From positions 4,712,001 through 4,776,000 of the forward strand of contig BSYQ01000008.1 in the NCBI GenBank assembly GCA_030272585.1: DNA of 64,000 bases. The letters are read 5' to 3'. Each line of letters begins with the position of its first letter. Position 1 is the first letter of the stretch. A model generated the notes under the pieces. That model worked only from the letters and a program-made list of their open reading frames with translations. It ran no database searches and was not told where the DNA came from. The position numbers and the translations under genes are program-made. Positions 20,857 to 32,596 of this stretch are shown here, piece by piece. The DNA is from Bryopsis sp. KO-2023 (lineage: Eukaryota; Chlorophyta; Ulvophyceae; Bryopsidales; Bryopsidaceae).

Positions 20857-22376
20857 TATCACGCGGAAGCGGCTCGCGGCTGGGCAAAAAAACAGGGAAA
20901 CAAAGAGGGGGTTTAAGTCGCTTGCAGAGAAAAGTGGCCAAAAGGGGTTTCAACCACTTCGAATGGCTGCAATCGATCCCTTTGGCAGCTTCGGCCGCAG
21001 GTCTGACAAAAATCCACAGGGCCCGCACCATGCCTGCCCGTCCATCGAATTCTGTCGACACTTCGATGTGAGGTGTCTGGTGGGGATATCATCATCAACC
21101 TTGATTTTCTACCACCATTTCGATTTTTTTTTTTTATTATTTTTTGGGGGGGGCAGAGTACCAATGCATGGGCAGTGGGTAATGATGTTTAGGTTGGTGA
21201 TCAGGTTATGGATCAGCTGTGTGCAGGAGGGCCACTGTCCAGCAATGGGTTTATACTCGATATTTTTGCTGCTGAGGGGGTTCGGAAAAAATGGTTCTGT
21301 TATGCTACAAGGTTGCTGCATATTTTTGTGGAACACAACAGCCTTAAAAAAAAAAGGGGAGAGGGGGGGGGGACCAGCAAAACAAGGGGGAAAGCAAAGA
21401 CCAGCAGCTGGACCACAGAGGAGACTCCTTTTTCCTCCCCGTGTGTGTGTGTTTGCAACACTAATTACACATGCATTAGTTTCGTGCTCAACGGCACCAC
21501 ACCCCACAGGATGACTTTCCCTCGAACCGAAAAACAGAAACAGAAATAAAACTAGAGATCGTTTCAAAAACCCAGAAAATTCTGCAGCCCGAAAATTACC
21601 TCGAACGATGAGGGAATTTAACCTTCATAGAAAACCCATAGATCCCTAGAGACAGGAAAAAACTCATGGGGGCAAAACCTAGCCCCTACTCCCCCGCCCC
21701 CCTTCCTCCCTCTATCCATCAAACCAAAAACCCTCATAATTTCATCAGTAAAAACGCACTCCTCTTGCACTTCCCCATCTTTTTCACTTTCTGCTAGATT
21801 CGGAAAAAGGGTAGCAAGAAGCATGGTGCAAATCGTTATGGCATGCCAAATTGTCAGACTCCTCAAAAATTTATATGTATAATCTTCTCGGATGAAAACA
21901 TAGGAACCTGACAAATGGCCGCCGGAAAAGAAAGACAACCCAGAGAAAGAAAACAAAATAAAAAAAAAAAAAGGAAAAAAAAATCTACCACGAACGACTG
22001 GGGCGAAAATCCGCAACCGCATACAAAAGCAGAGGGGGGGAAATTTCTCTCTCTTCAAAGGACCCGCGAAACTGCATCACTGAAAGCCCTTAGGTATTTC
22101 TCTTCAATACCTGAAATCCTCCCCCCCCCTTCTTTCGTTTTCTTCCATGTTTTCCTACCCCCAACTCAAAACTGCTTTACGCTTGCAGTATTATCCGCTT
22201 TCGCAGGCTCCACTCCCAACTTTCTTTAGCTCTTCATCATTTTTCTTTTTCGGAATTTTGGATTTTTTTTGCCTGCCAAACCTCTCACTCTTTCGTAAAA
22301 ATGTGTCATGTGTATATTGATCTTCTCTTCTCTCTCATTTTTTTTAAATATTTAGCGCAGCTACGGTTGTTTTTTA
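20857..22376. other. Region between repeat-motif gene and carotenoid oxygenase
   Basis: Several overlapping open frames on both strands have no domain or repeat support. Homopolymer runs occur near 21128 and 21363. The last 200 bases probably include the 3' untranslated region of the minus-strand oxygenase. Confidence 0.4.
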
Positions 22377-24107
22377 TCACTCATTGGGGCCCAAAATATA
22401 CTCCGCTGCCCAGGAGCCATGCACACCCATCGGCACATAGGCCGGGAGTTTCATGCTGGCGACGGGCCCCTCAGAAATCTTGCTACCATCCAAAATCGAC
22501 AAATCAGTCGTCACCGTCTCGCTGTCATGCACCAAAATCAAAATCCAGCAATCATCCTCCGCAGTCCCATCTTTTTTCGGCACACAGATCGGCTCGCCCA
22601 CGAATTTCTGCTCGCCTGCCAGCCAATTCTCCTCCACAGTCTCAGCATCGACAGCTTCAGAATCCAACGACACTTTTGTGAGGGATTGCATGGGTCCGTA
22701 CACATCCCCAGATTTGTAGTAACTCGTCGACATGTAGGAATGCTGGTAGGGACGCCCCGACACTTCGGGAGCAACCGCAGGGTATTCGCAAGGCCTCCCG
22801 TTCAATTTCCTGTGGGTGGCCACCCCCTTTTCCACATCGATTTCGAATCTGGTGAGCTGGGTGCGTGGGAAGCATTCTTTTCCGTCGGGTTCCACGATAT
22901 CTTTGAAGTAGAGAGTGAATCTGTCCCAGGTGCAGGTGTCGAACACAATTTTGTGACCTTTTTCATCCACATCGAATCCGTTCACGTGGTGGTAAGCGTA
23001 GCAATGAATGTCTTCCGCCGGGATTTCGATCATTTTCCCCTCCGTCCGTCTGGGGAACAAGCGGAAAATCGGCGGTTTGCTCTTGTCTTCGGCGAGGGTG
23101 TCGCCCAGTCCGACTTGCCCCAGCGGATATTTCACGAACGTCCTCCAATAGCTCATCTTAGTGGGGCAATCGAACAGGATGTACCAATTTTCCGTGACAA
23201 TCATATCGTGGAAATACGCAGCCGGGAAGTCGAACTTCTTTTCTTGAACGCACTGCCCCTCCTCGTCGAATTCCAGAAAGTTGACGAACGTCTTGTACTT
23301 GGCGTAGTCGACGAAGGGATGGAAAGCGCACAGCCTCAAGCTGCCGTCTTTTTCACGGAGGATCCTGGAGTGAGCTGTGTAGCGTTTCGACGAAAACACA
23401 TCCACGTCGCCCACGGTGTCCATCGTTTCCTTGTCGAGTCCGAAAGGGCGACCGAAATCCACAGCCACCAAACTCCCACCCCAATACCAAGCGTTGAACG
23501 CACCGTTGTTTTTGGGTGCAGGGGGACCCCTGAAGATGTCGTCGACCAGCCTGTGTTTCCACAGCGGTCGCCCGGAATACGACGGTCTCGGGTCGTCCGC
23601 AGAGAAAATGGACAGATCCAGAAAACGCCCCGCCTCTTCCTCTCGCTTGAACGATTCCGTGCGTACGAATTTGTTCCGGAAGTACGCTTTTCCATCCTTT
23701 ATCGCGATGGACGACACCATGCCGTCCCCGTCCAGAAACACCTTTTTGAAGCCTTTCCGCTCGAACAACGCGGGACCATTCCGTAAGAGCGTTCCCGTCA
23801 GCTCAGCGGGGATGGTGCCTTCCACTTCGCACCATCCTTCTGTCTCTGCGTCGGACGAGACGGACAGGTACCCTTTCGAGTAATCGTCAAAGATCTCGCT
23901 CATAGGCTTGGGAGGAGCAGCGAACTCCACTTCGCCTGGTTGAGCGGGCGAGGATCGCTCCTCCAGTGGAGCAGGGGCAGCTACGGCATTCACAGAGTCT
24001 TTCCGCGAAGCATTCAGACTCACGTTTCTGTGTGCGCGTCCCGAGAATCCCGGAACGCGGGCGTGCGCGCTCCCGAGGGCGATCCTGGTTGCGTCGGTCG
24101 CGGGCAT
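22377..24107 (-). CDS. Carotenoid cleavage oxygenase family protein, plastid-type N-terminus
   Basis: A non-haem iron dioxygenase that cleaves carotenoids or apocarotenoids to aldehydes; the exact substrate is not visible. The frame is a single uninterrupted exon of 576 residues, unlike the intron-rich helicase. The four iron-binding histidines can be placed at H246 (RYTAHSRI), H300 (AYFHDMIVTENW), H373 or H374 (YAYHHVNGFD) and H563 (MGVHGSWAAE). LLRNGPALFE and FLDGDGMV near 107-130 are also typical of the beta-propeller start. Residues 1-65 are rich in Ala, Ser and Arg, consistent with a transit peptide. A plain hydrophobic signal peptide is not obvious, so plastid targeting through extra membranes is only inferred. 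Confidence 0.9.
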   Translation of the reverse strand: MPATDATRIALGSAHARVPGFSGRAHRNVSLNASRKDSVNAVAAPAPLEERSSPAQPGEVEFAAPPKPMSEIFDDYSKGYLSVSSDAETEGWCEVEGTIPAELTGTLLRNGPALFERKGFKKVFLDGDGMVSSIAIKDGKAYFRNKFVRTESFKREEEAGRFLDLSIFSADDPRPSYSGRPLWKHRLVDDIFRGPPAPKNNGAFNAWYWGGSLVAVDFGRPFGLDKETMDTVGDVDVFSSKRYTAHSRILREKDGSLRLCAFHPFVDYAKYKTFVNFLEFDEEGQCVQEKKFDFPAAYFHDMIVTENWYILFDCPTKMSYWRTFVKYPLGQVGLGDTLAEDKSKPPIFRLFPRRTEGKMIEIPAEDIHCYAYHHVNGFDVDEKGHKIVFDTCTWDRFTLYFKDIVEPDGKECFPRTQLTRFEIDVEKGVATHRKLNGRPCEYPAVAPEVSGRPYQHSYMSTSYYKSGDVYGPMQSLTKVSLDSEAVDAETVEENWLAGEQKFVGEPICVPKKDGTAEDDCWILILVHDSETVTTDLSILDGSKISEGPVASMKLPAYVPMGVHGSWAAEYILGPNE

Positions 24108-25176
24108 GTTGGACCAGTGCCTAAGCGGATATGCGGAGAGTGTTTGAGAGGGGAAGCACCGACGACCCCCCTTGACGACAACAGCAACTGTGATCTCATC
24201 TCAGAAAAGCGCGCACCAGTGTGCCAGTATGCCCAGCAATTGCATCACGAAAAGATACGATTGGATTCGCTGGCAACCCACGTGACATACGGCTTTTGTT
24301 CTATGTCAGACATATAGCCATCCTCGGTGAGGAAGATTCAAATCAAATCAAATCACGATTTTCACACGAAGAGGCCAACTCGGTAAGAGAAAGGTCCAAA
24401 CCTTTTCTTGGACCTTTTCTCGCTCCAAGAAAAGGTCCACCCCTGGTCCACCCTTAATCAGCGCTTCTCCCAATCTTGGTAACTCCAGGAATGTAATCAT
24501 TGATTGATTGATTGATTGAACTCCAGGAATCCAGATGGCCCCAATGAACTCTCACCTGACCACCCCCCTCCTCACCTGGGGTTAGAGAAGAAAGGATGGA
24601 TGGATTAACAGGGTTGAAGGTTAGCTAGATGATTATCTTCCCTCAACAATCCAGCCCCTTTCAGATTTTCAGGGCTACTGCTTTCTCTCCAATCAAGAAT
24701 ATCGAGGAGGCTGCAACAGACAGCAAATTGAACTTGGGAATATACCATTGACCAGGTATTTCCCTTTCCTTACAACGAGACCTTGCGATTCGGCCCCTGT
24801 AGTTCATCAATTAATCCCCTTCCAGATCCCCCCCCCCCCACAAAAAAAAAAAAAAAACACTGTGGTCCAGACCTCTTATATACATCTCTCTCTACACCTT
24901 TCCTTGTTAAACCGCCCCAACCAGGCTAGGATTTTCCACCAACGTGAATGAAATTTTTCTTCAACATCCTTTGGAGAAGCACCCAAGCCCTCCCCTGGAA
25001 GCCCCAGTTTCAATCTTGAAAACTTCTTCTTTCAGTGTTTGGGTCTTTTTTGAGCTGCGCGGTTAAGGGCTCTTTCTTTCTCAGCGAGGTCAATGCTTGG
25101 TCCCCTCTATTCCCCTCTTTGTTTTGTTACATATCCTTTTTTCCCTTTCCCAAATTTTGATAAAGAAGGAAGGCAA
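24108..25176. other. Intergenic region between two minus-strand genes
   Basis: It contains the promoter side of the carotenoid oxygenase, a short inverted repeat (24401-24435) and a (GATT)n run near 24501-24519 flanked by two copies of AACTCCAGGAAT. No gene is supported. Confidence 0.45.
24401..24435. repeat. Inverted repeat, 12-bp arms
   Basis: CCTTTTCTTGGA (24401-24412) is the reverse complement of TCCAAGAAAAGG (24424-24435), with an 11-base loop. It could form a hairpin in RNA or DNA. Its role is unknown. Confidence 0.8.
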
Positions 25177-26511
25177 TCAGCAACCCAGGGCCTCTGTGAA
25201 ATCATCTTTGATGGTGTCCACCTCCCAGAAGCCAGAATGCCCCAGCTTCTCGCCCTTCAATTTTCCCCCCAGTCTGAACCCCTCTAGGTCCTCCCCCCTG
25301 GAAACCCAGTCTAGCCTCTTGACCACCTGGCTCTGGCTTAGCCACGTGAACCTGGGGGTACCATCTCTGCGAGCATTGCCCTTACGCTCCGAAGGGATGC
25401 CGTTCGGAGCGTTGCGTGGAGGACTCTCGTCCTCGATGGGAAGGGCGGGCGGGAAGGGGATGTTCCCACGGCGCGACCGCTCTATCCGATCGATTTCCTG
25501 AAGTTTCCGCTCGGGGAAAAGAAAAGCCAAGGACCCCGTGAGCAGCGTGCATCGACGGTGCGGGTCGGCGCTCAGTCTTTTCCCCTGCAAGTCCGACTTG
25601 GGTGGCGTGACGAGATCCCGCTGCTTGACGCACCAGTTGAGTTTCGACAGGTGAACCCCATCCCGGTGAGCGGAAGCAGCTGTCGCGGGCGATAGAGCGC
25701 CGAAGTTGCGAGAAGGATTCCGACGGGTTCGTTTCATTTGGCGCGAAGGAGGCACCACGAACACTCGTCTGGTGGTGTGCGTCGAAGAAACTCTGCGGTG
25801 CGTCCGGTTTCCCGACGAGTAAGGGATTTTCGCGTCGTGGAAAGGTTGGTCGGTGAATGAGTCGTAGTGCGACCCCCCGTCCCAGCCCCCTCCTCGTCTT
25901 CTGAGAGGGGACGCGGTGCCGCCCGAAGAAAAAGACATTACCGTGGGCGAGTCGTCAGAATTCGCCGCCTCGTTAGTCCGCCTGCTTCTCGAAATCTGTG
26001 CAGCGAACAAAAAAAACAAAACAGAGATACGGTCCCTAACGAAAACAGAAAGCTGAACAGAAACGTGCGTCGGGGAAAACGCTCCGAGTTTTATTAAGAA
26101 AGTCAAACCCGAAAGACAAATTTAGCCAGCGGACGTCACAAGACGCCTTTCCATGCAAAATGCTCCGCAGTTGACTCATCTCTGCTTTTCGTTTTCGTTC
26201 TTTGAGGATTTGAGCTGCGGCGGGACTGAAGAGCCGAGAAGAAAACGAGAAAGAAAAACAGCCAGAACGCGGCATGCACGCACGTGCGGCCTCCCATCCT
26301 CATTCTGGCACCATGTTTGGTTTGTGTTTGAGTTTGAGTCTCGTCCAAACCTTATGGTCAAATTCGACCTGGTCCAGAAACTCCTCCTCCAATAGCTCCA
26401 TCGTGAATACTTTCCGCGTTCGCTTCCTTCGATAGTCCGACATTGAGGGGTCGAAAAAGGCCAACAGGCCCAAGGCGTGTTGGGTCGTCGGTTTAACGTC
26501 GGAGGGCGGAT
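25177..26511 (-). CDS. Unrecognised two-exon (or longer) gene
   Basis: The last exon is 25177-25995 (273 codons including the stop), preceded by a clean acceptor (pyrimidine tract then CAG). An upstream exon ends at 26351 with an AAG/GT donor and reads in compatible phase 0. It includes an ATG at 26443 and the segment LLEEEFLDQVEF. Its 5' border, placed near 26511 just after an in-frame stop, is uncertain. The product is Arg- and Ser-rich, probably largely disordered, with no domain I can name. It may be a regulatory or structural protein. Confidence 0.5.
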
Positions 26512-26544
26512 CTCGCCAGTCGAATGTGGTTCAATGGATCGTTG

Positions 26545-27908
26545 CTGGGAGAATTGGACATAAAAAATAACCACTTGCCGATGTCACAATACATTTTCAT
26601 ATTTGTTGAATGAATGAGCGATGTGTTCAGAATGGGTGGGGGAAAAACTCGTTGAAGGAACAGGGTGTGAGTTCTGTAAAAAAAATTGATCAACAACTGG
26701 ATGGTGCACTTCGTATTTTGTTTTATGTTTGTTTTTTTGTTTAGCCACGCAGCGATATTTGAATGGATGAGATAATTTAATACGTGACTGATTCTTCACT
26801 GGCGACATCTAAGTTCCCAGTCATCAGATAACTAATTGATCAGTCCATGTTAGTCGACCACCCCCTCCATTATTCGTCCATGCTTTGACACACCAGGAGT
26901 GTAGTTTTTTGAGGCCCATTGAGGCCCCCAGAAAAATCAGATCAGCAAATTTTTGGGCCACTTAAGGGCCACATCCAAGAAATCGATCAAGATTCCAAAA
27001 AGATACAAACCAACACCTTTTTAAAAACCAAGCCAGGTGATTTCTATTTTTGAAATTGGGCCCACAGTCTAATTTTTTCGGACAAATTGGGGCCACAAGA
27101 TGAAATGGCGAAATTTAGGGCCACTTGGGGGCCAGTAAAGTTGAAAAAAAAAATACACTGTACACTAGCTGTCTGAGTTCGGGGCGGTTGTGGCAGTATG
27201 AGATGGAAAGAAGTGTGGAACAATATTAAAACAGTCGCGGCTCCACATAAATAAGGTGTCCCAACCAGTACAGCAATACACATTGTCCCTCAAGCCGGTC
27301 ATAACGAACAGTACCAAAGCCTAATCATCTTCTTGTCCCAAAAAACGCAAACAGTATACCAACTCATAACCAGCCAGCCGATGAACCTCAACCGACAAAA
27401 TTCAACAGAATGTAACAAAAAAAAGAATTAGTGTTGTAACCTCCCTTTTTTCCAAAACTCCACCCCTAATCTGTTTTCATTGTTCAGCCCACCCATCCCA
27501 GCCAGAAATGATGCCTCCTGTCCACCATTTGTATACATTTTTTAAGCCTTTTCATTTCAATCGATGTTTCTACACTGCATTTTCATTCCAAGGAAAAAAA
27601 CTAAACTAAATTAAAATAATGAAGGGAAAAAAAAAGCATCTGGAAATCCCCTCCTCCTCTTTATCATCCCGAAAACAAAAAACATTCGTTGTTGTTGTTT
27701 TTTTTGAATCAAGCATTGATAAACTTCCGGCCCCTTTCAAGGATTTATGTTCCGTCCAAGATAGACCCACGACATTTCAAACCCCCTCCCAAAGTACAGT
27801 TCAGCATTACAAAATCTATTATAGCATTTTTTTTCCCTTTAAATCCCTGTGCAGTTTTTTTTTTTTTTTCTCTCAATTTTCAAAAGAAACAAAGAAACGG
27901 AAAGCAAA
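26545..27908. other. Intergenic region
   Basis: About 1.4 kb of A+T-rich sequence between two minus-strand genes. No domain-bearing frame and no RNA gene were recognised. Confidence 0.4.
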
Positions 27909-30159
27909 TTATTCCCTCCTACTGATTTTTTCCTTTTTTTGCCTGGGCATGGCATGCTGGTGGACGATGTTCCAATCATCATAGGCTCCATCCAGCTTTC
28001 TCTTTTTTCGCATCCTTTTCTTTTCGGCCTCCATCAGTAGCTCCAACGCCATCGCAGTCCCCTGTAAAAAAAAAATAAAAAATAAATTACAGCCAAAATC
28101 AAAGTATCTGTTCAGTCCAGTTAAAAAAACAAATAAAAAACTAAACAGTCCACAGATTTGCTTTTTTTTGTCCCTAGCAAACTCAGCAATTTCCAGCCAA
28201 TTTCCCAAACGATCAGCAAAAACAAAACCATAAGAAAACACTTTGCCCCCTCCCCCCCCACCAAAATAAAACAAAAACAAAACAAAAAACAAAAACAAAA
28301 ACAAACAAAAAAACAAAGCCAAAAGCAAAACATACAAGCAGAGCATCAGCCGCTGTTGGCCTCCTCTCTGGATCGTCCTCCAAAAACATGTCGACGAAAT
28401 CTTTGTATGGCGATGGCGGCAGCGTCTCGGAAAAAATCCTGACCATCACTAGCCCAAGATTGAAGATATCCATCGAGGGTTTTGCCTCCAGGAAATCCGG
28501 ATCACCTCTCCGCAGTTTCGCACAATAATCTCCAAATTCCCTGGCCACGTTAAAGTCGATCAACACCAGCTCGTTCTCCTTGAACACCACATTTCTGGGA
28601 GCCAGATCACAATGGACAATGCGCTCTTCGTGTAAAGCGTTCAATCCCTCCAGCATCTGTTGCAACATTTCGAAACCCTTGCGCAAACACGGCTGCCCGT
28701 GTTCTCTTAAATATGCGTCCAAGTTGCAGCCCAATCGCTCCAACACCAAAATATGTTCGTCCTCTGCACAGAAAATTGAAATAAACAAATTCAATAACTA
28801 AATGAACACAAAAAAGGAAACCATCCTGTACATTTCATTGCTGATTATTGTTAATAATGTTTTGATGCTGGATTTTTTGGGGAAGAATACAGGCTTGGGC
28901 AGGGCAGGGGGGTTGGTGGCAGGGAAAGCAGCTGGTTTTTCAGGGGATCAGCAGGATCAGGGGGGAGGGAAGACAGGTCAGTTTCTTGACAGGAGATGTT
29001 ATTGGTTTGCATTTAAGATAGACTTCTTTAGCGGACCAGCAGGATCAAGGGGGGATCGGTTTTTTTAACAAAACATATCATTTGTTTGCATTTGAGAATC
29101 CTGGATTTTTAATATCGGTCTGATTACAAGGGTGCGCAATGATAACCAAAAATTCTGACAGACTCACCGATGTACTCCACCATGGAGACGATATTGGGGT
29201 GCTGAACCGCAGCGAGAATTCTGGCTTCGCGACGGATGGCTGGGATGCTTGTGCCTGGCACGTAAGGGTGTGGCATTTTCAGAACCACTGGCCCCCCGTC
29301 AGACTCAGCAGCTTTCAACACTCCGATCGACCCGGTGAACTCAATCGAGTCATCAACCCTGTAGCGCTCTGGGATGGTTGGGAAGCAGGTTCTGCCGAAA
29401 GTATAACGAGGCGGCGTCTCCATTTTGCTTGGAAAATCTGGCAGCAAAAAACCAGATTCCAAAAACAAGTCAGTCATATGAAACCAAAAACGATACAGAG
29501 TTCACAAGAGGATGCAGGAAAAACACAAATCACTCCCCCCCCCACTCCTTCCTGATTCTGAAAACATACAAATATAAATATGCAAATACATGAAAGCCTA
29601 AATAAATATAAATGTGTTTGGCCTTGGGAGAAGAAAACAGAGATGTCGTGGAACAGAACCAAGGGAAAACTCGGCATTCTGCTGTTGAAAGATGTGGGAA
29701 GGATGCAGAAACCGTACAGTTGGTGGTACAAAGGATTGAAAGGATGGTTGGTGGTGATGCTTGGATAAAACAATACCCTTGGGAAGAAACTGGAATGAAA
29801 CCAGAAAAGCTGCTTGGACAGTGCAAGAACTGAAGTTGCTGCTTTGGAGTACATGTTGTAGAGAGACTTCCTTCACGTGTCAAAAAAAAGCACATTTCAG
29901 ATACGAATCTGTAGACTTTTCACCCCTCCCCACACGGCGATTTTTTTCGATTTCACTCACCCGAAGAAGCTTCTTCGAAGAAGAACGCACCAAACAATAT
30001 CCAAAGCAAGCCAGCCGCAATAAAAAAATTCAAGATGAATTCCTCGAGAATACTTAACTGAACCGAATACCACACAATCCGTGAACAAAATCCGAGTGGG
30101 CGAAGTGCTCGTGCGTCGAATTCTTTTCGAGCAATTCTTGTTGCCGTTGCTTGTGTCAT
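27909..30159 (-). CDS. Protein kinase with N-terminal membrane anchor and DFN motif, four exons
   Basis: Exons on the minus strand are 30159-29961, 29437-29168, 28763-28336 and 28061-27909. Phases 1, 1 and 0 agree at GT-AG borders, giving 349 residues. Residues 41-61 (FILNFFIAAGLLWILFGAFFF) form one transmembrane helix. The kinase domain then has the ATP-anchoring Lys120 in VVLKMP, the catalytic loop HCDLAPRN (Asp209, Asn214) and DFN at 226-228 where DFG is usual. A PSMDIFNLGLV segment corresponds to the helix-F region. The C-terminus has a basic patch KKRMRKKRKL. Replacement of the DFG glycine and the Ala in place of Lys in the catalytic loop make it an atypical kinase; activity is uncertain but the metal-binding residues remain. 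An alternative start without the membrane exon exists at 29423. Confidence 0.82.
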
Positions 30160-31004
30160 CAGTCGGACCTCCAGTGCCCCTCGCCCGACAGGAAGACACA
30201 CTCGAATCGTCGCTTTCACAATTTGTTCGAGCACACCAACCGCTGGGGGGTTCTTTCAGTTGAACCGATTCAGACCTTGCTGTTGATTCCAGGGTGCTGT
30301 AAACTTTGGAAGAACTCTCTCGTTCTGTTCAAGGAGCATGATCTGCATGAGGGGAGGTCCACCATCGAAAAAAAAAAATCAAAAAAATCAATCGAGCTCA
30401 ATGGGGATTTGAACAAAACATTGAGCTGCTGAGTGTCGAATCGAACCTGTTGCATGGTAGAGTCTTTGAGAAAAGATTGAGGAGAACTGCAGGAATGGTA
30501 AAATCATTTCCGCCTTCTACACTAATCCTGACAAATTTTTTGGCTGTGTAGTACCCACAAAGTTGGTGTCGTGATTGTACGACCGGGACAAAGATAAAAC
30601 TACACATATTGTTCGTTATTCGCCTTTTTGAAGGTCCCTGTTGTAAGTGTTTTAATGAAACAACAGCTGCCTCTTTCACGAACAGACTGAGGCCATATCA
30701 CAGTTCCACTTCGAAATATGAAACGAACTCAATGCAATACGAAACAATGAAACACACCCCTCACTGTGGGGACCAGCGTAAAATCAAAGCCACACTTTAA
30801 TTGGTTTCCTGTCCTTCATGTCTTTTTTAGAGCGTGTTCGGAATTTGATTTCAGAGTAGCCTTAATTTCTGTAGATGTGAACTAAATTTGTTGATGAGAG
30901 GAGAGATCTTGAAGTATAAGTTTGGAAAGTAGGATTGTGTCCGGGAACAATTTTCTGTAAGAAAAACACTTGTTCGAAACAAGGCTAAGGCTTGCGATAT
31001 TAAC
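30160..31004. other. Intergenic region before the retroelement cluster
   Basis: No supportable gene. It should contain the kinase promoter on its left side and the left part of element E on its right side. No LTR could be identified by eye. Confidence 0.4.
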
Positions 31005-31955
31005 ATGGTTTCGGAGCACGAGAGCCTGGGTCATGAGACAAAAGAAGATAGGGAAAAAGTATCGCTTATACTAGAAGCGGCCCAGAGCTTGGTTTGGGAA
31101 CGTCGGCGACGGAAAGCACGAAAAGAGGAACCTCCGTTGTTCTCACTGGAATTTCTACAGACAGTAGAAAAGATACGGTTATTGACGGCTCGCCTGAAAC
31201 ATCGATCTGCAGACTTGGGCTTGCTGGGGCTGGGACTTACCACCAGCATGTTAGCTTCTTACTCGCTGAAAGTCGCAAAAGTGCTGTGGAGGACCTTGTC
31301 GGACTGGCGAAACAAACGCTCACCAAGCGTGTGGGCGGCGGAACATAAGCATGGAGGAAAAGACTTTCGAGCTAAAGGAAGAAACCGACGTGGGTTAAGT
31401 CAGGAAGACATGGAGCTGGTGCGCCGACTTTGCACCCTCCTCAACACGACTACACCACCGGTTTCGTCTGCAGAGATGAGTTCCCAAGAGGAATCGAACC
31501 CCAACTCAGCCAGTGGGAACAGCGGACCTATTACTTACAAGCAGCTTAGAGTAAGGATAAGGTTGGGGGAGGACCCCAAGCTCCACGACGTGTTGGTCGA
31601 CTCTGGATCTACTGTAAACGTTTTACCGTTGGCTTACGCTAAACGAAACGGACTTGGAATCCAGCCGTCTACCCTTTCTGAGCTGTCTGGGTTCAATGGA
31701 GCGAAGGAAAAAGTCGTTGGTGTGATACCCATTTCGATAACAGTGGGACCTTGGGAGAGTAGAGAGTCCTTTGTGGTTGCTGCCTCCGCTCGTCAGATAA
31801 TACTGGGTATGCCTTTCCTGAGCCATAGGCAATTGAGCGTGGACTGTTTAAAGGAGTGCTTACGGAGTGTGGACGGAAAAACAGTGGCGTGTCATGTGGT
31901 CACCCACCCAGCGGCAAGTGCACCACCCATCGCCGAAGCCGACCTGCCTCTTTAG
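31005..31955 (+). CDS. Retropepsin-like aspartic protease ORF of element E
   Basis: The 316-residue frame has a retroviral-type aspartic protease near residues 185-290. The catalytic box is VLVDSGSTVNVLPL, and the second signature is ARQIILGMPFLSHRQLSVD. The N-terminal 170 residues are charged and helix-rich and do not show a CCHC knuckle or a recognisable capsid, so a complete gag is absent. The ATG at 31005 is the first in frame. The stop at 31955 is followed by more open sequence in the same frame, suggesting an acquired stop. Confidence 0.6.
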   Translation: MVSEHESLGHETKEDREKVSLILEAAQSLVWERRRRKARKEEPPLFSLEFLQTVEKIRLLTARLKHRSADLGLLGLGLTTSMLASYSLKVAKVLWRTLSDWRNKRSPSVWAAEHKHGGKDFRAKGRNRRGLSQEDMELVRRLCTLLNTTTPPVSSAEMSSQEESNPNSASGNSGPITYKQLRVRIRLGEDPKLHDVLVDSGSTVNVLPLAYAKRNGLGIQPSTLSELSGFNGAKEKVVGVIPISITVGPWESRESFVVAASARQIILGMPFLSHRQLSVDCLKECLRSVDGKTVACHVVTHPAASAPPIAEADLPL

Positions 31956-32596
31956 GCACTTTACCCACCCCTTGTGGAACCTCCTCACGCTGAACACGTT
32001 GGAAATGGAGGGGAGGTGTCGACTGTTACTCTGTGTGCTGAAGATTGTGATGGAGATGGAGACGGAGACGGAGACGGAGACGGAGACAACTCGCAGACGT
32101 CTGGCCAGGACGCAGTGGAGGCCACGGGACCTAGTATTTCGACTACCCCTCCTGACTCTGATCCCTCTATTTCTATTTCTGTCAACACTCCTATGATTGA
32201 AAACAAACTGGACACTCCACCCTTAGAGCTGGCGTTGGTACCGAAGACAGCAGAACAGGAAGTTCCAGCGCAGGTTTTGGACGACGGGATCACAAGGGTG
32301 GAACAGGAGATTACGGCAGCAGGAGTCAAGGCCACGGAGGTCATGCAGTCGGCACGGGAGATCACGGCAGCAGGAGTCAAGGCCAAGGAGGTCATGAAGT
32401 CGGAAGAGGAGTCCACGGAGAAAGGAGTTACGCCGTCGGAACTGGAACCTGCAAGCGACACAACCAACCTTTTCCGATCCTAGCCACTGGTCACTGTGTT
32501 CACGGCAGCAAACAAACGGAATCAAGCCAAACGACTTCGCATTTATCAAGGCGCATATACATACCTTTGGGTGGCTCGGTTGTCCTGGGACCTCGG

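Noticed and set aside
22419..23786. 455-codon plus-strand frame opposite the carotenoid oxygenase
   Set aside because: It is a mirror of a strongly supported minus-strand gene and has no domain.
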